Both the position numbers and the translations under genes were made by a program. The notes below the pieces were generated by a model, which saw only the letters and a program-made list of their open reading frames with translations, did no database searches and was not told the DNA's origin. From Halodurantibacterium daqingensis (GTDB taxonomy: Bacteria; Pseudomonadota; Alphaproteobacteria; Rhodobacterales; Rhodobacteraceae), in the NCBI RefSeq assembly GCF_042666235.1, contig NZ_JBHTFQ010000001.1, positions 124,001-188,000 of the forward strand: a DNA stretch of 64,000 nucleotides, given 5' to 3'. Positions 45,135 to 54,923 of this stretch are shown piece after piece. Positions within the stretch are counted from its first letter, which is position 1. Every line of letters starts with the position of its first letter.

Positions 45135-46316
45135 ATGACATTCCTGACGCGCACTGCCCTGGCTTCGCCGCTTGCCCTGGCGGTTGCCTTGCCTGCGGCG
45201 GCAGACTACGGCCCGATCGAGGCGCGCGACCTCACGCTCGACGTGGAAACGGTTGCCGAGGGGCTCGTGCACCCTTGGGGCATGGCCTTTCTCGACGAGG
45301 ATCGCGTGCTCGTGACCGAGCGCAACCCCGGAACGATCAGGCTGGTTCACCGCGATGGCACCCTGTCCGAGCCGATCTGGGAGGCCGAGGATCTGTTCCG
45401 CTATGACGGAGAGACCGAGCGCAGCCAGGCCGGCCTCTTCGACATCGTGACCCATCCGCAGTTCGACGAAAACGGCTGGGTCTATATCAGCTATTCCCGC
45501 GAAACCGAAGCCGGCGCCGGCGTTGCCGTGGTGCGGGCGCGAGTCGCGCAGGAAGGCGACGAGGTGCGGCTCGAGGACGTCGAGGACATCTTCGTGATGA
45601 ACGAGGAAGACCAGGATTCGAGCGGCCTGCACTTTGGTGGACGCATGGCCTTTGCCGATGACGGATCGCTGTTCCTGACCATCGGCGAGCGGCGGAACAT
45701 TTCGCGCGCACAGGATGCCTCGGATCAGGCGGGATCGGTCCTGCGCATGACCGAGGACGGCGAAGCGCATCCGGACAATCCCGAATTCGCCACCGATCCC
45801 GAGGCCGATGAAGGCGCGCCGGACCCTTATCTGTTCTCGATCGGCAATCGCAATATCCAGGCCCTGGCCGTCCATGGCACGACCGGCGAGGTCTGGGCCT
45901 CGGATCACGGGCCGCTGGGCGGAGACGAGATCAACCTCATCGTGGCAGGCAACAACTATGGCTGGCCCTTCACGACCGGCGGCAACGACTATTCCGGTGC
46001 GCCGATGGGCGTGGGGACGGCGATGGAAGGGATGACGCCGCCGGTGCATATCTTCGAGGACACGGTCGCCCCTTCCGGGCTGACCTTCATCCCCGAAGGC
46101 ACGCTGTTCGAGGGGTGGGCCGGCGACATGCTGATCGGCGGGTTGGTGACCGAGGGGATCGTGCGCGTCACGCTTGCCGAAGGCGAGGTCTCGGATGAGG
46201 AGATCCTCGAAATCGGCCGCCGCATCCGCGACGTTCAGCTCGGCCCCGACGGCGCAATCTGGGTTCTGACCGAGCATGAGGACGGCGAAGTCCTGCGGTT
46301 GGCACCGCAGGGCTAG
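45135..46316 (+). CDS. PQQ-dependent glucose/sorbosone-type aldose dehydrogenase (YliI-like)
   Basis: A 393-residue secreted beta-propeller quinoprotein. The signal peptide (MTFLTRTALASPLALAVALPAAA) is followed by HPWGMAFLDEDRVLVTERNPGTIRLV, GLFDIVTHPQF, GGRMAFADDGSLFLTIGER and NLIVAGNNYGWPF, typical of soluble aldose-sugar dehydrogenases. It would oxidise aldoses in the periplasm with PQQ. AGAGGAG precedes the ATG at 45135. A shared hairpin separates it from the convergent gltB. Confidence 0.9.
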   Translation: MTFLTRTALASPLALAVALPAAADYGPIEARDLTLDVETVAEGLVHPWGMAFLDEDRVLVTERNPGTIRLVHRDGTLSEPIWEAEDLFRYDGETERSQAGLFDIVTHPQFDENGWVYISYSRETEAGAGVAVVRARVAQEGDEVRLEDVEDIFVMNEEDQDSSGLHFGGRMAFADDGSLFLTIGERRNISRAQDASDQAGSVLRMTEDGEAHPDNPEFATDPEADEGAPDPYLFSIGNRNIQALAVHGTTGEVWASDHGPLGGDEINLIVAGNNYGWPFTTGGNDYSGAPMGVGTAMEGMTPPVHIFEDTVAPSGLTFIPEGTLFEGWAGDMLIGGLVTEGIVRVTLAEGEVSDEEILEIGRRIRDVQLGPDGAIWVLTEHEDGEVLRLAPQG

Positions 46317-46405
46317 ACAAGCGCGAAGGCCCCTCCGCGCCGCCTGCGAAAGGCCCCTCTGTCAAGGCCCGGTCCGGGTGGGGCGCGGTCAGAAAGCGCA
46401 AGGCC

Positions 46406-46432
46406 CGGGCCGCCCCCTTGCGGGGCGGCCCG
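46406..46432. terminator. Bidirectional hairpin terminator between the aldose dehydrogenase and gltB
   Basis: A perfect 11-bp stem (CGGGCCGCCCC / GGGGCGGCCCG) with a 5-base loop lies between the two convergent stops, 4 bases from the gltB stop. Confidence 0.75.
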
Positions 46433-46436
46433 TCTG

Positions 46437-49400
46437 TCATTCGGCCGGAACGGCTTGCGGTTCTTCGCTCAGCGGGAAGGGCAGGTGGACCAGCATTTCC
46501 TTCGGGCAGATCTGAAGGAAATTCGCCCGCTCACTCTCCCAGTTCTGAAGGATCGCCGCGGCCTTGAGGCTGCCGGTTTCGGCGACGTGACGGCGGATCA
46601 GATCAAGAAGCTGATGTTCCCAGTGCGGCACCGTGACCGCGCAGGTGACCAGCGTCTCGAGGTTCATCAGCCCTTCGGCGGTGCCGTCCGGATCATGGAC
46701 ATAGGCCATGCCACCGGTCATGCCCGCGCCGAAGTTTGCCCCGATCCGGCCCAGGATCACGGCGATGCCCCCGGTCATGTATTCGCACCCGTTCGAGCCG
46801 CAGCCCTCGACCACCACCTTCGCGCCCGAGTTGCGCACTGCAAACCGTTCCCCGGCGCGACCGGCGGCAAAAAGGTAACCGTCGGTGGCGCCGTAAAGCA
46901 CCGTGTTGCCGATGATGGTGTTCTCAGCGGCCACAAGCGGGCTGGCCATGGGCGGCCGCACCACGATCGTTCCCCCCGAAAGCCCCTTGCCGACATAATC
47001 GTTGGCGTCGCCGGAAACCTCGATCTTCAGCCCCGGCGCGGCAAAGGCCCCCAGCGACTGGCCGGCGCTGCCGGTCAGCTTGACCGTCAGGTGGTCGGGC
47101 TGCAGATCGTTGCGCATGCCGAACCGCTGCACGATATGGCTTGAGGCACGGGTGCCGATGGTGCGGTGGGTGTTCCGCACCGCATAGGACAGCTGCATTT
47201 TTTCGCCATCCTCGAAGAAGCGCGCGCCGTCGCGGATGATTTCCGCGTCCAGCGTATCGGGCACGGCATTGCGCGGCTTGGACCGGTCATAGGTGATCTT
47301 GTGCGCGCCATCGACGGTGATGAGCAGCGGGTTGAGATCGAGGTCATCGAGATGGGCCGACCCGCGGCTGACCTGGGTCAGAAGGTCAGCGCGTCCGATG
47401 ATCTCGTCGATCGAGCGGGCGCCGATCGAGGCCAGCAGCTCCCGCACCTCTTGCGCATAGAAGGTGATGAGGTTCACGACCTTGTCGGCAGTGCCGGTGA
47501 ACTTCGCGCGCAGGCGTTCGTCCTGGGTGCAGACGCCGACGGGGCAGGTGTTCGACTGGCACTGGCGCACCATGATGCAGCCCATCGCGATCAGGGCCGC
47601 AGTGCCGATGCCGTATTCCTCGGCCCCCATCATCGCGGCGATGATGATGTCGCGCCCCGTGCGGAGCCCGCCATCGGTGCGCAGCGTGATGCGTTCGCGC
47701 AGGTTGTTCATCGCCAGAACCTGATGCGCCTCGGTCAGGCCCATTTCCCACGGCAGGCCGGCATATTTGATGCTGGTGCCCGGGCTTGCACCCGTGCCGC
47801 CGTTATGGCCGGAAATCAGGATGATATCCGCCTTGGCCTTGGCGACGCCCGCTGCGATGGTGCCGACACCGGATTGTGACACCAGCTTGACCGTCACCTT
47901 GGCGCGCGGGTTGATCTGCTTCAGATCATAGATCAGCTGCGCGAGGTCTTCGATGGAATAGATGTCGTGGTGCGGCGGTGGTGAAATCAGCGTCACCCCC
48001 GGGGTCGAATGCCGCAGCCGCGCGATCAGGGCCGTGACCTTCATGCCCGGAAGCTGGCCACCTTCACCGGGCTTGGCGCCCTGGGCCACCTTGATCTCAA
48101 GCTCCTCGCAGGCGTTCAGGTATTCGGCGGTGACGCCGAAGCGGCCCGATGCCACCTGCTTGATCTTGGCCGACGGGTTATCGCCATTGGGTTCGGGATG
48201 GAAATGCGCCGGATCCTCGCCGCCCTCGCCGCTGTCGGATTTCGCGCCGATGCGGTTCATGGCGACGTTCAGGGTTTTATGCGCCTCGGGCGAGAGCGCC
48301 CCAAGGCTCATCCCCGGAGTGACGAAGCGCTTGCGGATCGAGGTGATGGATTCCACTTCTTCGATCGGCACCGGCTTGCCCAGCGGCTTGATGTCCAGCA
48401 GGTCGCGCAGGTGGATCGGCGGGTTTGCCCGCAGCGCCGCCGAATACTGTTTCCACATGTCGTAGGAAGCGCGGTCGCAGGCCGATTGCAGCATGTGCAT
48501 GGTCTGCGCTTCCCAGGCGTGTTTCTCGCCCGAACGCCGGGCCTTGTAGAAGCCGCCGATCGGCAGAACCTGGTCGGTGGTCGCAAAGCCGCGCGCATGG
48601 ACTTCTTCCAGTTTCTTCTGGATCCCGCCGACGCCGATACCGGAAATGCGGCTTTGCATCCCGGGGAAATATTCGGCGACCATGGCGCGCGACAGGCCGA
48701 CGGCCTCGAAGTTCAGCCCGCCGCGATAGGACGAGATGACCGAGATCCCCATCTTGGACATGATCTTCAGCAGGCCCGCGTCGATGGCCGCACGGTAGCG
48801 CCGCATGGCGTCGGTCAGGCTTCCCTCGACAAGGCCACGGTTGATCCGGTCCGCGATCGAATCCTGCGCCAGATAGGCGTTTACGGTGGTGGCGCCACAG
48901 CCGATCAGCACCGCAAAATAGTGCGGATCGATGCATTCGGCCGACCGGACATTGATCGAACAGAAGGTGCGCAACCCCTTCGCCGTCAGCCAGCTGTGAA
49001 CGGCGCTGGTGGCAAGGATCATCGGCATGGCGACACGCTCGGCGCTGATGGCCTGATCGGTCAGCACCAGATGCCCGGCGCCGGAACGCACCGCATCCTC
49101 GGCTTCGGCGCGGATCCGTTCAAGACCCTGGCGCAGCGTGTCCGGCCCTGCGCCGGCCGCAAAGGTGCAGTCGATGACCGCCACCTGATCCCCGAATTGC
49201 CGCATCATCCGGTCGAATTCGGCATTGGCGATGAAGGGGCTTTCCAGAACCAGGATCTCGGTCTGGCTGCTGCTTTCATCCAGCACGTTCTTGAGGTTGC
49301 CGAACCGGGTCTTGAGGCTCATCACCCGGCTTTCGCGCAGACTGTCGATCGGCGGGTTGGTCACCTGGCTGAAGTTCTGGCGGAAGTAATGCGACAGCGG

Positions 49401-50975
49401 GCGATACTGGTTCGACAGGACCGCCGGCGGGGTGTCATCGCCCATCGAGGCGATCATCTCCTTGCCGTCCTCGGCCATCGGGGCCAGAACCTGCTCCAGC
49501 TCCTCAAGCGTATAGCCGGCCGCGATCTGACGGCGGCGCAGGTCGGCGCCCTCGGTCAGCGGCGTCTCGGGGATGTCGCGCATCATGGCGTTGAGGTCGG
49601 TGACCTTCTCGATCCAGTCGCCGAAAGGCTGAGCCGCCGCCAGTTTGTCCTTGAGCGATGCGTCGTGGTAAAGCCTGCCCTCGGTCATATCGACGGCGAT
49701 CATCTGCCCCGGCCCAAGCGCGCCCTTTTCGCGCACGCCCATTTCGTCCACCGGCACCATCCCGGTTTCCGAACCCGCGATCAGAAGCCCGTCGCCGGTG
49801 ACGACATAGCGCATCGGACGCAGGCCGTTGCGGTCAAGTCCCGCACAGACCCAGCGACCGTCGGTCATCGCGAGGGCGGCAGGGCCGTCCCACGGCTCCA
49901 TCACCGCGTTGCAATAGGCATACATGTCCTGCCAGGCCTGCGGCATTTCGCTGGCGATCTTGCTCCAGGCTTCCGGCACGAGCATGGTCTTGGCCATCGG
50001 CGCGTTCCGGCCGGCGCGCACCATCACCTCGAACACCGAATCGAGCGCGGCCGAATCTGACGACCCCTGTGGCACGATCGGCTTGATATCCTCGGCCTGA
50101 TCGCCGAAGGCCGAATGGGCCATGCGGATTTCATGGCTGCGCATCCAGTTCAGGTTGCCCTTGAGCGTGTTGATCTCGCCGTTATGGGCCAGCATCCGGA
50201 ACGGCTGGGCCAGCCACCACTGCGGGAAGGTATTGGTCGAATACCGCTGGTGATAGATGGCAAAGGCGCTCTCGAACCGCTCATCCTTCAGGTCGGGATA
50301 GAACTCGGCGACCTGTTCTGCCAGCATCATGCCCTTGTAGATGATCGAGCGGCAGGACAGAGAACAGAGGTAAAGGCCTTGAATCTGTGCGGCAATCGCC
50401 GCCTTTTCGATCCGGCGGCGGATGACGTAAAGCTCGCGTTCGAAGGTTTCCTCGTCCAGGCCCTTGGCGTCCTTGATCAGGATCTGTTCGATCTCGGGGC
50501 GGGTGGCATTGGCTTTTTCGCCCAGAACTTCGGTGTTCACCGGAACATGGCGCCAGCCATAGATATAGTGGCCCATGCGCAGGACCTCGGTCTCCACGAT
50601 GGTCCGGCAGCGCTCCTGGGCCGCGAAATCGGTGCGGGGCAGGAAAACCTGACCCACGGCGACAAGTGCCTTCAGGTCCGGCTCGTGGCCGGTGCGGCGG
50701 ATCTTGTCGTAGAAGAACGGCGCCGGGATCTGGACATGGATGCCCGCGCCATCGCCCGTCTTGCCATCGGCATCAACCGCACCCCGGTGCCAGATCGCCT
50801 TGAGCGCATCGATCCCCGATTGCACGACCTTGCGGCTGGGCTTGCCGGAAATCGACACGACCAGACCCACCCCGCAGGAGGAATGTTCATCATCGGCCTT
50901 GTAAAGGCTGTTTTCGTCCATCCAGCGGCGCTTGGCTTCTTCGGCTGCGACCCAGGCGGCATCATACTTGGTCAT
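46437..50975 (-). CDS. gltB: Glutamate synthase (NADPH) large subunit
   Basis: A 1512-residue GOGAT alpha subunit. After a propeptide of about 33 residues the N-terminal nucleophile Cys lies in SSCGVGLVVSI. The class II glutaminase domain (about 34-440) is followed by the central domain. The FMN synthase domain (about 840-1210) has the 3Fe-4S motif VRQCQSNTCPVGVCTQ. The C-terminus is the GXGXG beta-helix. It makes two glutamates from glutamine and 2-oxoglutarate, the major ammonium assimilation route with glutamine synthetase. The start has AAAGG upstream; gltD precedes it by 69 bases. Confidence 0.98.
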   Translation of the reverse strand: MTKYDAAWVAAEEAKRRWMDENSLYKADDEHSSCGVGLVVSISGKPSRKVVQSGIDALKAIWHRGAVDADGKTGDGAGIHVQIPAPFFYDKIRRTGHEPDLKALVAVGQVFLPRTDFAAQERCRTIVETEVLRMGHYIYGWRHVPVNTEVLGEKANATRPEIEQILIKDAKGLDEETFERELYVIRRRIEKAAIAAQIQGLYLCSLSCRSIIYKGMMLAEQVAEFYPDLKDERFESAFAIYHQRYSTNTFPQWWLAQPFRMLAHNGEINTLKGNLNWMRSHEIRMAHSAFGDQAEDIKPIVPQGSSDSAALDSVFEVMVRAGRNAPMAKTMLVPEAWSKIASEMPQAWQDMYAYCNAVMEPWDGPAALAMTDGRWVCAGLDRNGLRPMRYVVTGDGLLIAGSETGMVPVDEMGVREKGALGPGQMIAVDMTEGRLYHDASLKDKLAAAQPFGDWIEKVTDLNAMMRDIPETPLTEGADLRRRQIAAGYTLEELEQVLAPMAEDGKEMIASMGDDTPPAVLSNQYRPLSHYFRQNFSQVTNPPIDSLRESRVMSLKTRFGNLKNVLDESSSQTEILVLESPFIANAEFDRMMRQFGDQVAVIDCTFAAGAGPDTLRQGLERIRAEAEDAVRSGAGHLVLTDQAISAERVAMPMILATSAVHSWLTAKGLRTFCSINVRSAECIDPHYFAVLIGCGATTVNAYLAQDSIADRINRGLVEGSLTDAMRRYRAAIDAGLLKIMSKMGISVISSYRGGLNFEAVGLSRAMVAEYFPGMQSRISGIGVGGIQKKLEEVHARGFATTDQVLPIGGFYKARRSGEKHAWEAQTMHMLQSACDRASYDMWKQYSAALRANPPIHLRDLLDIKPLGKPVPIEEVESITSIRKRFVTPGMSLGALSPEAHKTLNVAMNRIGAKSDSGEGGEDPAHFHPEPNGDNPSAKIKQVASGRFGVTAEYLNACEELEIKVAQGAKPGEGGQLPGMKVTALIARLRHSTPGVTLISPPPHHDIYSIEDLAQLIYDLKQINPRAKVTVKLVSQSGVGTIAAGVAKAKADIILISGHNGGTGASPGTSIKYAGLPWEMGLTEAHQVLAMNNLRERITLRTDGGLRTGRDIIIAAMMGAEEYGIGTAALIAMGCIMVRQCQSNTCPVGVCTQDERLRAKFTGTADKVVNLITFYAQEVRELLASIGARSIDEIIGRADLLTQVSRGSAHLDDLDLNPLLITVDGAHKITYDRSKPRNAVPDTLDAEIIRDGARFFEDGEKMQLSYAVRNTHRTIGTRASSHIVQRFGMRNDLQPDHLTVKLTGSAGQSLGAFAAPGLKIEVSGDANDYVGKGLSGGTIVVRPPMASPLVAAENTIIGNTVLYGATDGYLFAAGRAGERFAVRNSGAKVVVEGCGSNGCEYMTGGIAVILGRIGANFGAGMTGGMAYVHDPDGTAEGLMNLETLVTCAVTVPHWEHQLLDLIRRHVAETGSLKAAAILQNWESERANFLQICPKEMLVHLPFPLSEEPQAVPAE

Positions 50976-51044
50976 GGCGTAACCTTTCGTCACGGGGACG
51001 GCAGCCAGGGCTGCGCGTCGAAAATGGGGGGAGGGGTGCGGCGG

Positions 51045-52478
51045 TTATTCCGCCGCCACCTGCGCCGACTGGCCGAGATAGTCGAGCATCGCCGCCGCGG
51101 CCTCGCGGCCATCGCGGATCGCCCAGACGACAAGGCTTGCGCCGCGCACGATGTCGCCCGCAGCATAGACGCCGGGGATCGAGGTCGCGTGGCTGCGGAA
51201 ATCGGCCTTGATCGTGCCCCAGCGTGTCACCTCAAGCTCGGGCACGCCCCAAAGCGTCGGCAGATCCTCGGGTTCGAAGCCAAGCGCCTTGATCACAAGG
51301 TCGGCCCCTTCGACATAATCGGCGCCGGGGATGACCTCGGGGCTTTGGCGACCGCTGGCATCGGGGGCGCCAAGGCGCATCTTCTGCACCATGACCCCTT
51401 CGACCGGGTTGCCCATGAATCCCCCGGGCGCTGAAAGCCAGACGAATTCCACGCCCTCTTCCTCGGCATTCTGCGTCTCGCGCTGGCTGCCGGGCATGTT
51501 GGCACGGTCGCGGCGATAGAGGCATTTGACCGAGGTCGCGCCCTGCCGGATGGCGGTGCGCACACAGTCCATGGCCGTATCGCCGCCGCCGATGACCACG
51601 ACGCGCTTGCCGGCAGCGTTCAGTTCGCCAGAGTCGAATTCCGGAACGTCATCGCCAAAGCTCTGACGGTTCGAGGCGGTGAGATAATCAAGCGCGCGCA
51701 CGATGCCCGTGGCTTCGGCGCCCGGATCGGTCAGTTCACGGCCCTTGTAGACGCCGGTTGCGATCAGAACCGCATCATGCTGCCCGCGGATCGCATTGAA
51801 GCTGATGTCTTCGCCGACGTTGCAGTTGGCCACGAAGTTGACACCGCCGTCGCGCAGCTGCTCGACCCGGCGCATCACCACCGGCTTTTCCAGCTTGAAG
51901 CCGGGAATGCCATAGGTCATCAGCCCGCCGGCGCGGTCATAGCGATCATAGACTGTCACCTGAACGCCGGCCCGACGCAGCACATCCGCCGCGGCAAGCC
52001 CGCCAGGCCCTGCGCCGATGATGCCCACGGATTCAGGCCGCTCGCTCAGCGGGCGGATCGGTTCGACCCAACCCTCTTCCCAGGCAGTGTCGTTGATATA
52101 TTTCTCGATGGCGCCGATCGTGACCGTGCCGTGGCCGGATTGTTCGATCACGCAATTGCCTTCGCACAGTCGGTCCTGCGGGCAGATGCGGCCGCAGATC
52201 TCCGGGAAGGTGTTGGTGGCCTGGCTTACCTGATAGGCTTCGCGCAGCCGTCCTTCCGCAGTCAGCTTCAGCCAGTCGGGGATGTTGTTGTGCAGCGGGC
52301 AGTGCGATTGGCAATAGGGCACGCCGCACTGGCTGCACCGCGCTGCCTGTTCGGCGGCCTTCGCATTGGCGAATTCACGGTAGATCTCGTCAAAGTCGCC
52401 TGTCCGCACGGGCGCGGGCCGCTTTTCCGGCGTTTCACGCCCGATGGTGACAAATTGAAGCATTCGCTGCTGTGCCAT
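51045..52478 (-). CDS. gltD: Glutamate synthase (NADPH) small subunit
   Basis: A 477-residue GOGAT beta subunit. The N-terminal [4Fe-4S] region contains CSQCGVPYCQSHCPLHNNIP and CGRICPQDRLCEGNC. The FAD fold follows (SVGIIGAGPGGLAAADVLRRAG), then NADPH (VVVIGGGDTAMDCVRTA). It passes NADPH electrons to the large subunit. GGAGG precedes the ATG at 52478. Upstream lies an AT-rich divergent gap with a perfect GTCAGC palindrome. Confidence 0.97.
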   Translation of the reverse strand: MAQQRMLQFVTIGRETPEKRPAPVRTGDFDEIYREFANAKAAEQAARCSQCGVPYCQSHCPLHNNIPDWLKLTAEGRLREAYQVSQATNTFPEICGRICPQDRLCEGNCVIEQSGHGTVTIGAIEKYINDTAWEEGWVEPIRPLSERPESVGIIGAGPGGLAAADVLRRAGVQVTVYDRYDRAGGLMTYGIPGFKLEKPVVMRRVEQLRDGGVNFVANCNVGEDISFNAIRGQHDAVLIATGVYKGRELTDPGAEATGIVRALDYLTASNRQSFGDDVPEFDSGELNAAGKRVVVIGGGDTAMDCVRTAIRQGATSVKCLYRRDRANMPGSQRETQNAEEEGVEFVWLSAPGGFMGNPVEGVMVQKMRLGAPDASGRQSPEVIPGADYVEGADLVIKALGFEPEDLPTLWGVPELEVTRWGTIKADFRSHATSIPGVYAAGDIVRGASLVVWAIRDGREAAAAMLDYLGQSAQVAAE

Positions 52479-52536
52479 GGCTGAGCCTCCGGGATCATCG
52501 GTGCGCCGTATTAAACCGAAGCGTAGATGAATAAAA

Positions 52537-52551
52537 GTCAGCAATGCTGAC
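52537..52551. promoter_or_regulatory. Perfect 15-bp palindrome upstream of gltD (candidate operator)
   Basis: GTCAGC-AAT-GCTGAC (52537-52551) lies 59 bases upstream of the gltD start in the gltD-uppP divergent gap. The same GTCAGC half-site recurs at 52612-52617. It looks like a dimeric regulator site, possibly controlling gltD-gltB. Confidence 0.5.
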
Positions 52552-52693
52552 CTGTAAGGGGAATTTTTAAGGTTTCCGCTCGTCCATCACGGGTTGAACG
52601 CGCAAAAATAGGTCAGCCATCACTACCTAAATTGCGCCTTTTCCTCGGAGCCCGCCGGCGTAGTCTGTGCCCAACGAATCAAAGAGCAGCAAA

Positions 52694-53497
52694 ATGACCC
52701 TGTTTCACCTGTTACTTGTCTCGATTATTCAAGGCATTACCGAGTTTCTGCCCGTTTCCTCGTCAGGCCATCTCATTCTGCTTCCCGCCCTGACAGAGCT
52801 GGATGATCAGGGGCTGGTTATCGACGTTGCCGTTCACCTGGGGACGCTGTTTGCTGTCGTGCTGTTTTTCTGGCGGGATGTTGCCGAGGCCCTCGGGGGC
52901 CTTGGCCGGCTGGTGCGGGGGCGGGTCGATACGCCCGGGGCGCGGCTCGCCCTGTGCCTCGTCATTGCCACCGTGCCGGTGATTCTGCTGGGGCTGGTCC
53001 TGAAGGTGACCGGAATGATGGAGATGATGCGCTCGATCGCCGTCATCGGCTGGATGATGATCGTCTTTGGAATCGTGTTGTACTGGACGGATCAGAAGGG
53101 CATGACCGCAAAGAAGGCAGAAGGCTGGACGGTGCGCGATGCACTGGTGATGGGGCTGTGGCAGGCGGTTGCGCTTGTGCCCGGAACCTCGCGTTCGGGG
53201 GCGACGATCAGCGGCGCGCGTGCGCTGGGCTATGGGCGGCATGAAGCGGCGCGTCTGGCGATGCTGATGTCGATTCCCACCACCATCGCCTCGGGTGTGC
53301 TTCTTGGGGCCGAGGTCATTGCAACGGCCAATGTTCAGGCCGCGCGCGATGGTGGCATCGCCGCGGTCCTATCCTTTCTGGCAGCCCTTGCGGCACTGAC
53401 CTTCATGATGCGGCTTCTGCGCCGGGTCAGCTTTACGCCCTATGTGGTCTATCGCGTCGTGCTGGGGGCGGTGCTGCTGGGCATCGCCTATAGCTGA
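52694..53497 (+). CDS. uppP: Undecaprenyl-diphosphatase
   Basis: A 267-residue BacA/UppP membrane phosphatase that regenerates undecaprenyl phosphate for cell-wall and surface-glycan synthesis. Catalytic motifs are ITEFLPVSSSGHLILLP and LWQAVALVPGTSRSGATISGARALG. About eight membrane segments are predicted. The ATG at 52694 gives the standard N-terminus (MTLFHLLLVSIIQGITEF). A GTG upstream is less likely. It is convergent with the NDUFA9-like gene with two bases between stops. Confidence 0.96.
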   Translation: MTLFHLLLVSIIQGITEFLPVSSSGHLILLPALTELDDQGLVIDVAVHLGTLFAVVLFFWRDVAEALGGLGRLVRGRVDTPGARLALCLVIATVPVILLGLVLKVTGMMEMMRSIAVIGWMMIVFGIVLYWTDQKGMTAKKAEGWTVRDALVMGLWQAVALVPGTSRSGATISGARALGYGRHEAARLAMLMSIPTTIASGVLLGAEVIATANVQAARDGGIAAVLSFLAALAALTFMMRLLRRVSFTPYVVYRVVLGAVLLGIAYS

Positions 53498-53499
53498 GA

Positions 53500-54483
53500 T
53501 CAACTGCGCAGGTTGCGGGCCGATTCCTTGATCGCGTCATACTGGCCGGTCGGGCGATAGCGCCAGAGATATTCGGGCAGCACGGCCGCAACGGGCGCGG
53601 GCCGGATGCCAAGCGCCTCGAATCCGCGGGCTCCGGGGGCCACGACATTGTCGCGCCGCAGATTGCGCACCTGGTCGCGTGTCAGGATGCCATTGCTGAA
53701 CAGGCCGAAGGTGATCGTCTGAAGGAAATCCAGCACCCCGCCCATGACGCGTGCAACGCCGAAGGGCACGTTCACGATCGCGCGCCGGCGCCGGATGAGC
53801 GGCAGCATCGCCTGCATCAGTTCGCGGAAGGTGTGGACGTTCGGGCCACCCAACTCATAGATGCCCGGTTCGGCGCGGCCCAGAACGCCCAGAACCGCCG
53901 CTTGCGCGACATCATCCACATAGACCGGCTGGAACCGGGTCTCTGCGCCGACAACCGGCAGGATCAGCGTCATGCGCGCCATGCCGGCGAAGCGGTTGAA
54001 GAACCGGTCCTCGGCCCCGAAGATGATCGAGGGGCGCAGGATCACCGCGCCGGGGAACGCCTGCTGGACGGCCGCTTCGCCGGCAGCCTTGGTGCGGGCA
54101 TATTCGCTGTCCGATTCCGCATCGGCACCGATCGCCGAGATGTGGACCAGCGAGGAAAGTCCCTCTTCCCGGGCGATGCGGGCAACGCGTTCGGCACCCT
54201 CGGCCTGAACGGCGTCAAAACGGTTCTTGCCGCTGATGTTCAGGATGCCGACGCAGTTCACCACAGCGTCCGCCCCGCTCAGCGCGGCCCGGACGGACAT
54301 GTCGTCGCGAATGTTGCAGAACACCGGTTCGACCTGCCCCACGACGCCATAGGTCCGCACGAAGATCGCCTCGTTCGGGCGGCGCGAGGCGACGCGCACC
54401 CGCCAACCCTCTTTCGCCATCCGCCGCGCGATATAGCGGCCGACGAAGCCCGAGCCGCCAATGATCGTGACCAGTTTCGACAT
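53500..54483 (-). CDS. NDUFA9-like complex I-associated NAD(P)-binding SDR
   Basis: A 327-residue extended/atypical SDR. The Rossmann motif is VTIIGGSGFVGRYIARRMAKEG. GADAVVNCVGILNISGKNRFDAVQAEG, SSLVHISAIGADAESDSEYARTKAAGE and RPSIIFGAEDRFFNRFAGMAR match the NDUFA9 family, an accessory subunit in alphaproteobacterial and mitochondrial complex I. The active-site Tyr and Lys of classical SDRs are partly kept (YARTK). The start at 54483 follows GGAG. Complex I genes are not nearby. Confidence 0.9.
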   Translation of the reverse strand: MSKLVTIIGGSGFVGRYIARRMAKEGWRVRVASRRPNEAIFVRTYGVVGQVEPVFCNIRDDMSVRAALSGADAVVNCVGILNISGKNRFDAVQAEGAERVARIAREEGLSSLVHISAIGADAESDSEYARTKAAGEAAVQQAFPGAVILRPSIIFGAEDRFFNRFAGMARMTLILPVVGAETRFQPVYVDDVAQAAVLGVLGRAEPGIYELGGPNVHTFRELMQAMLPLIRRRRAIVNVPFGVARVMGGVLDFLQTITFGLFSNGILTRDQVRNLRRDNVVAPGARGFEALGIRPAPVAAVLPEYLWRYRPTGQYDAIKESARNLRS

Positions 54484-54622
54484 GATGCGATCTCCGTGTC
54501 TTTTCAGGAATGTCAATATCCCCCAAGGCTCCGACGAACAAGCGGCAAGTGTTCGCACCTTTTTGCGAAACTTCCCGTTGACACTGCCCGAGCGCACCGG
54601 TAAATCGCCCCTCACGACACCT

Positions 54623-54707
54623 GCCCAGGTGGCGGAATTGGTAGACGCGCAGGTTTCAGGTACCTGTGCCGCAAGGCGTGGAGGTTCGAGTCCTCTCCTG
54701 GGCACCA
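54623..54707 (+). tRNA. tRNA-Leu (anticodon CAG)
   Basis: An 85-base class II tRNA with encoded CCA. The acceptor arm GCCCAGG / CCTGGGC pairs fully. The anticodon stem CAGGT / ACCTG closes the loop TTCAGGT with anticodon CAG (reads CUG). A long variable arm and GGTTCGAGTCC T-loop are present. It is upstream of the kinase 3' end and followed by a strong terminator. Confidence 0.95.
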
Positions 54708-54710
54708 TTT

Positions 54711-54747
54711 CAAAAGACCCGCAGCACATCGTGCCGCGGGTCTTTTG
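54711..54747 (+). terminator. Intrinsic terminator after tRNA-Leu
   Basis: A 12-bp perfect stem (CAAAAGACCCGC / GCGGGTCTTTTG) encloses a further GCAC/GTGC pair. The 3' side runs into TCTTTTGCTTTTG. It starts 4 bases after the CCA end. Confidence 0.9.
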
Positions 54748-54923
54748 CTTTTGCGCAGGGCTGCCGTGTTTGAGTTGCGCCAGGGCGGCGATCCCGCCCC
54801 CGCCGAGGTGGGAAGAGCGGCGTGCTTCGCCCCTCCGTTCGGATCGGAAGAACGTCATCCTCCGGGCAGGAGGCGGGGACAGGCTGCGATCCGGTGGCAA
54901 GCGATACTCCCGGTTGGGCCGTG

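Noticed and set aside
48009..50060. A 683-codon plus-strand frame
   Set aside because: Antisense to gltB and composed of Arg/His/Gly-rich sequence without recognisable domains.
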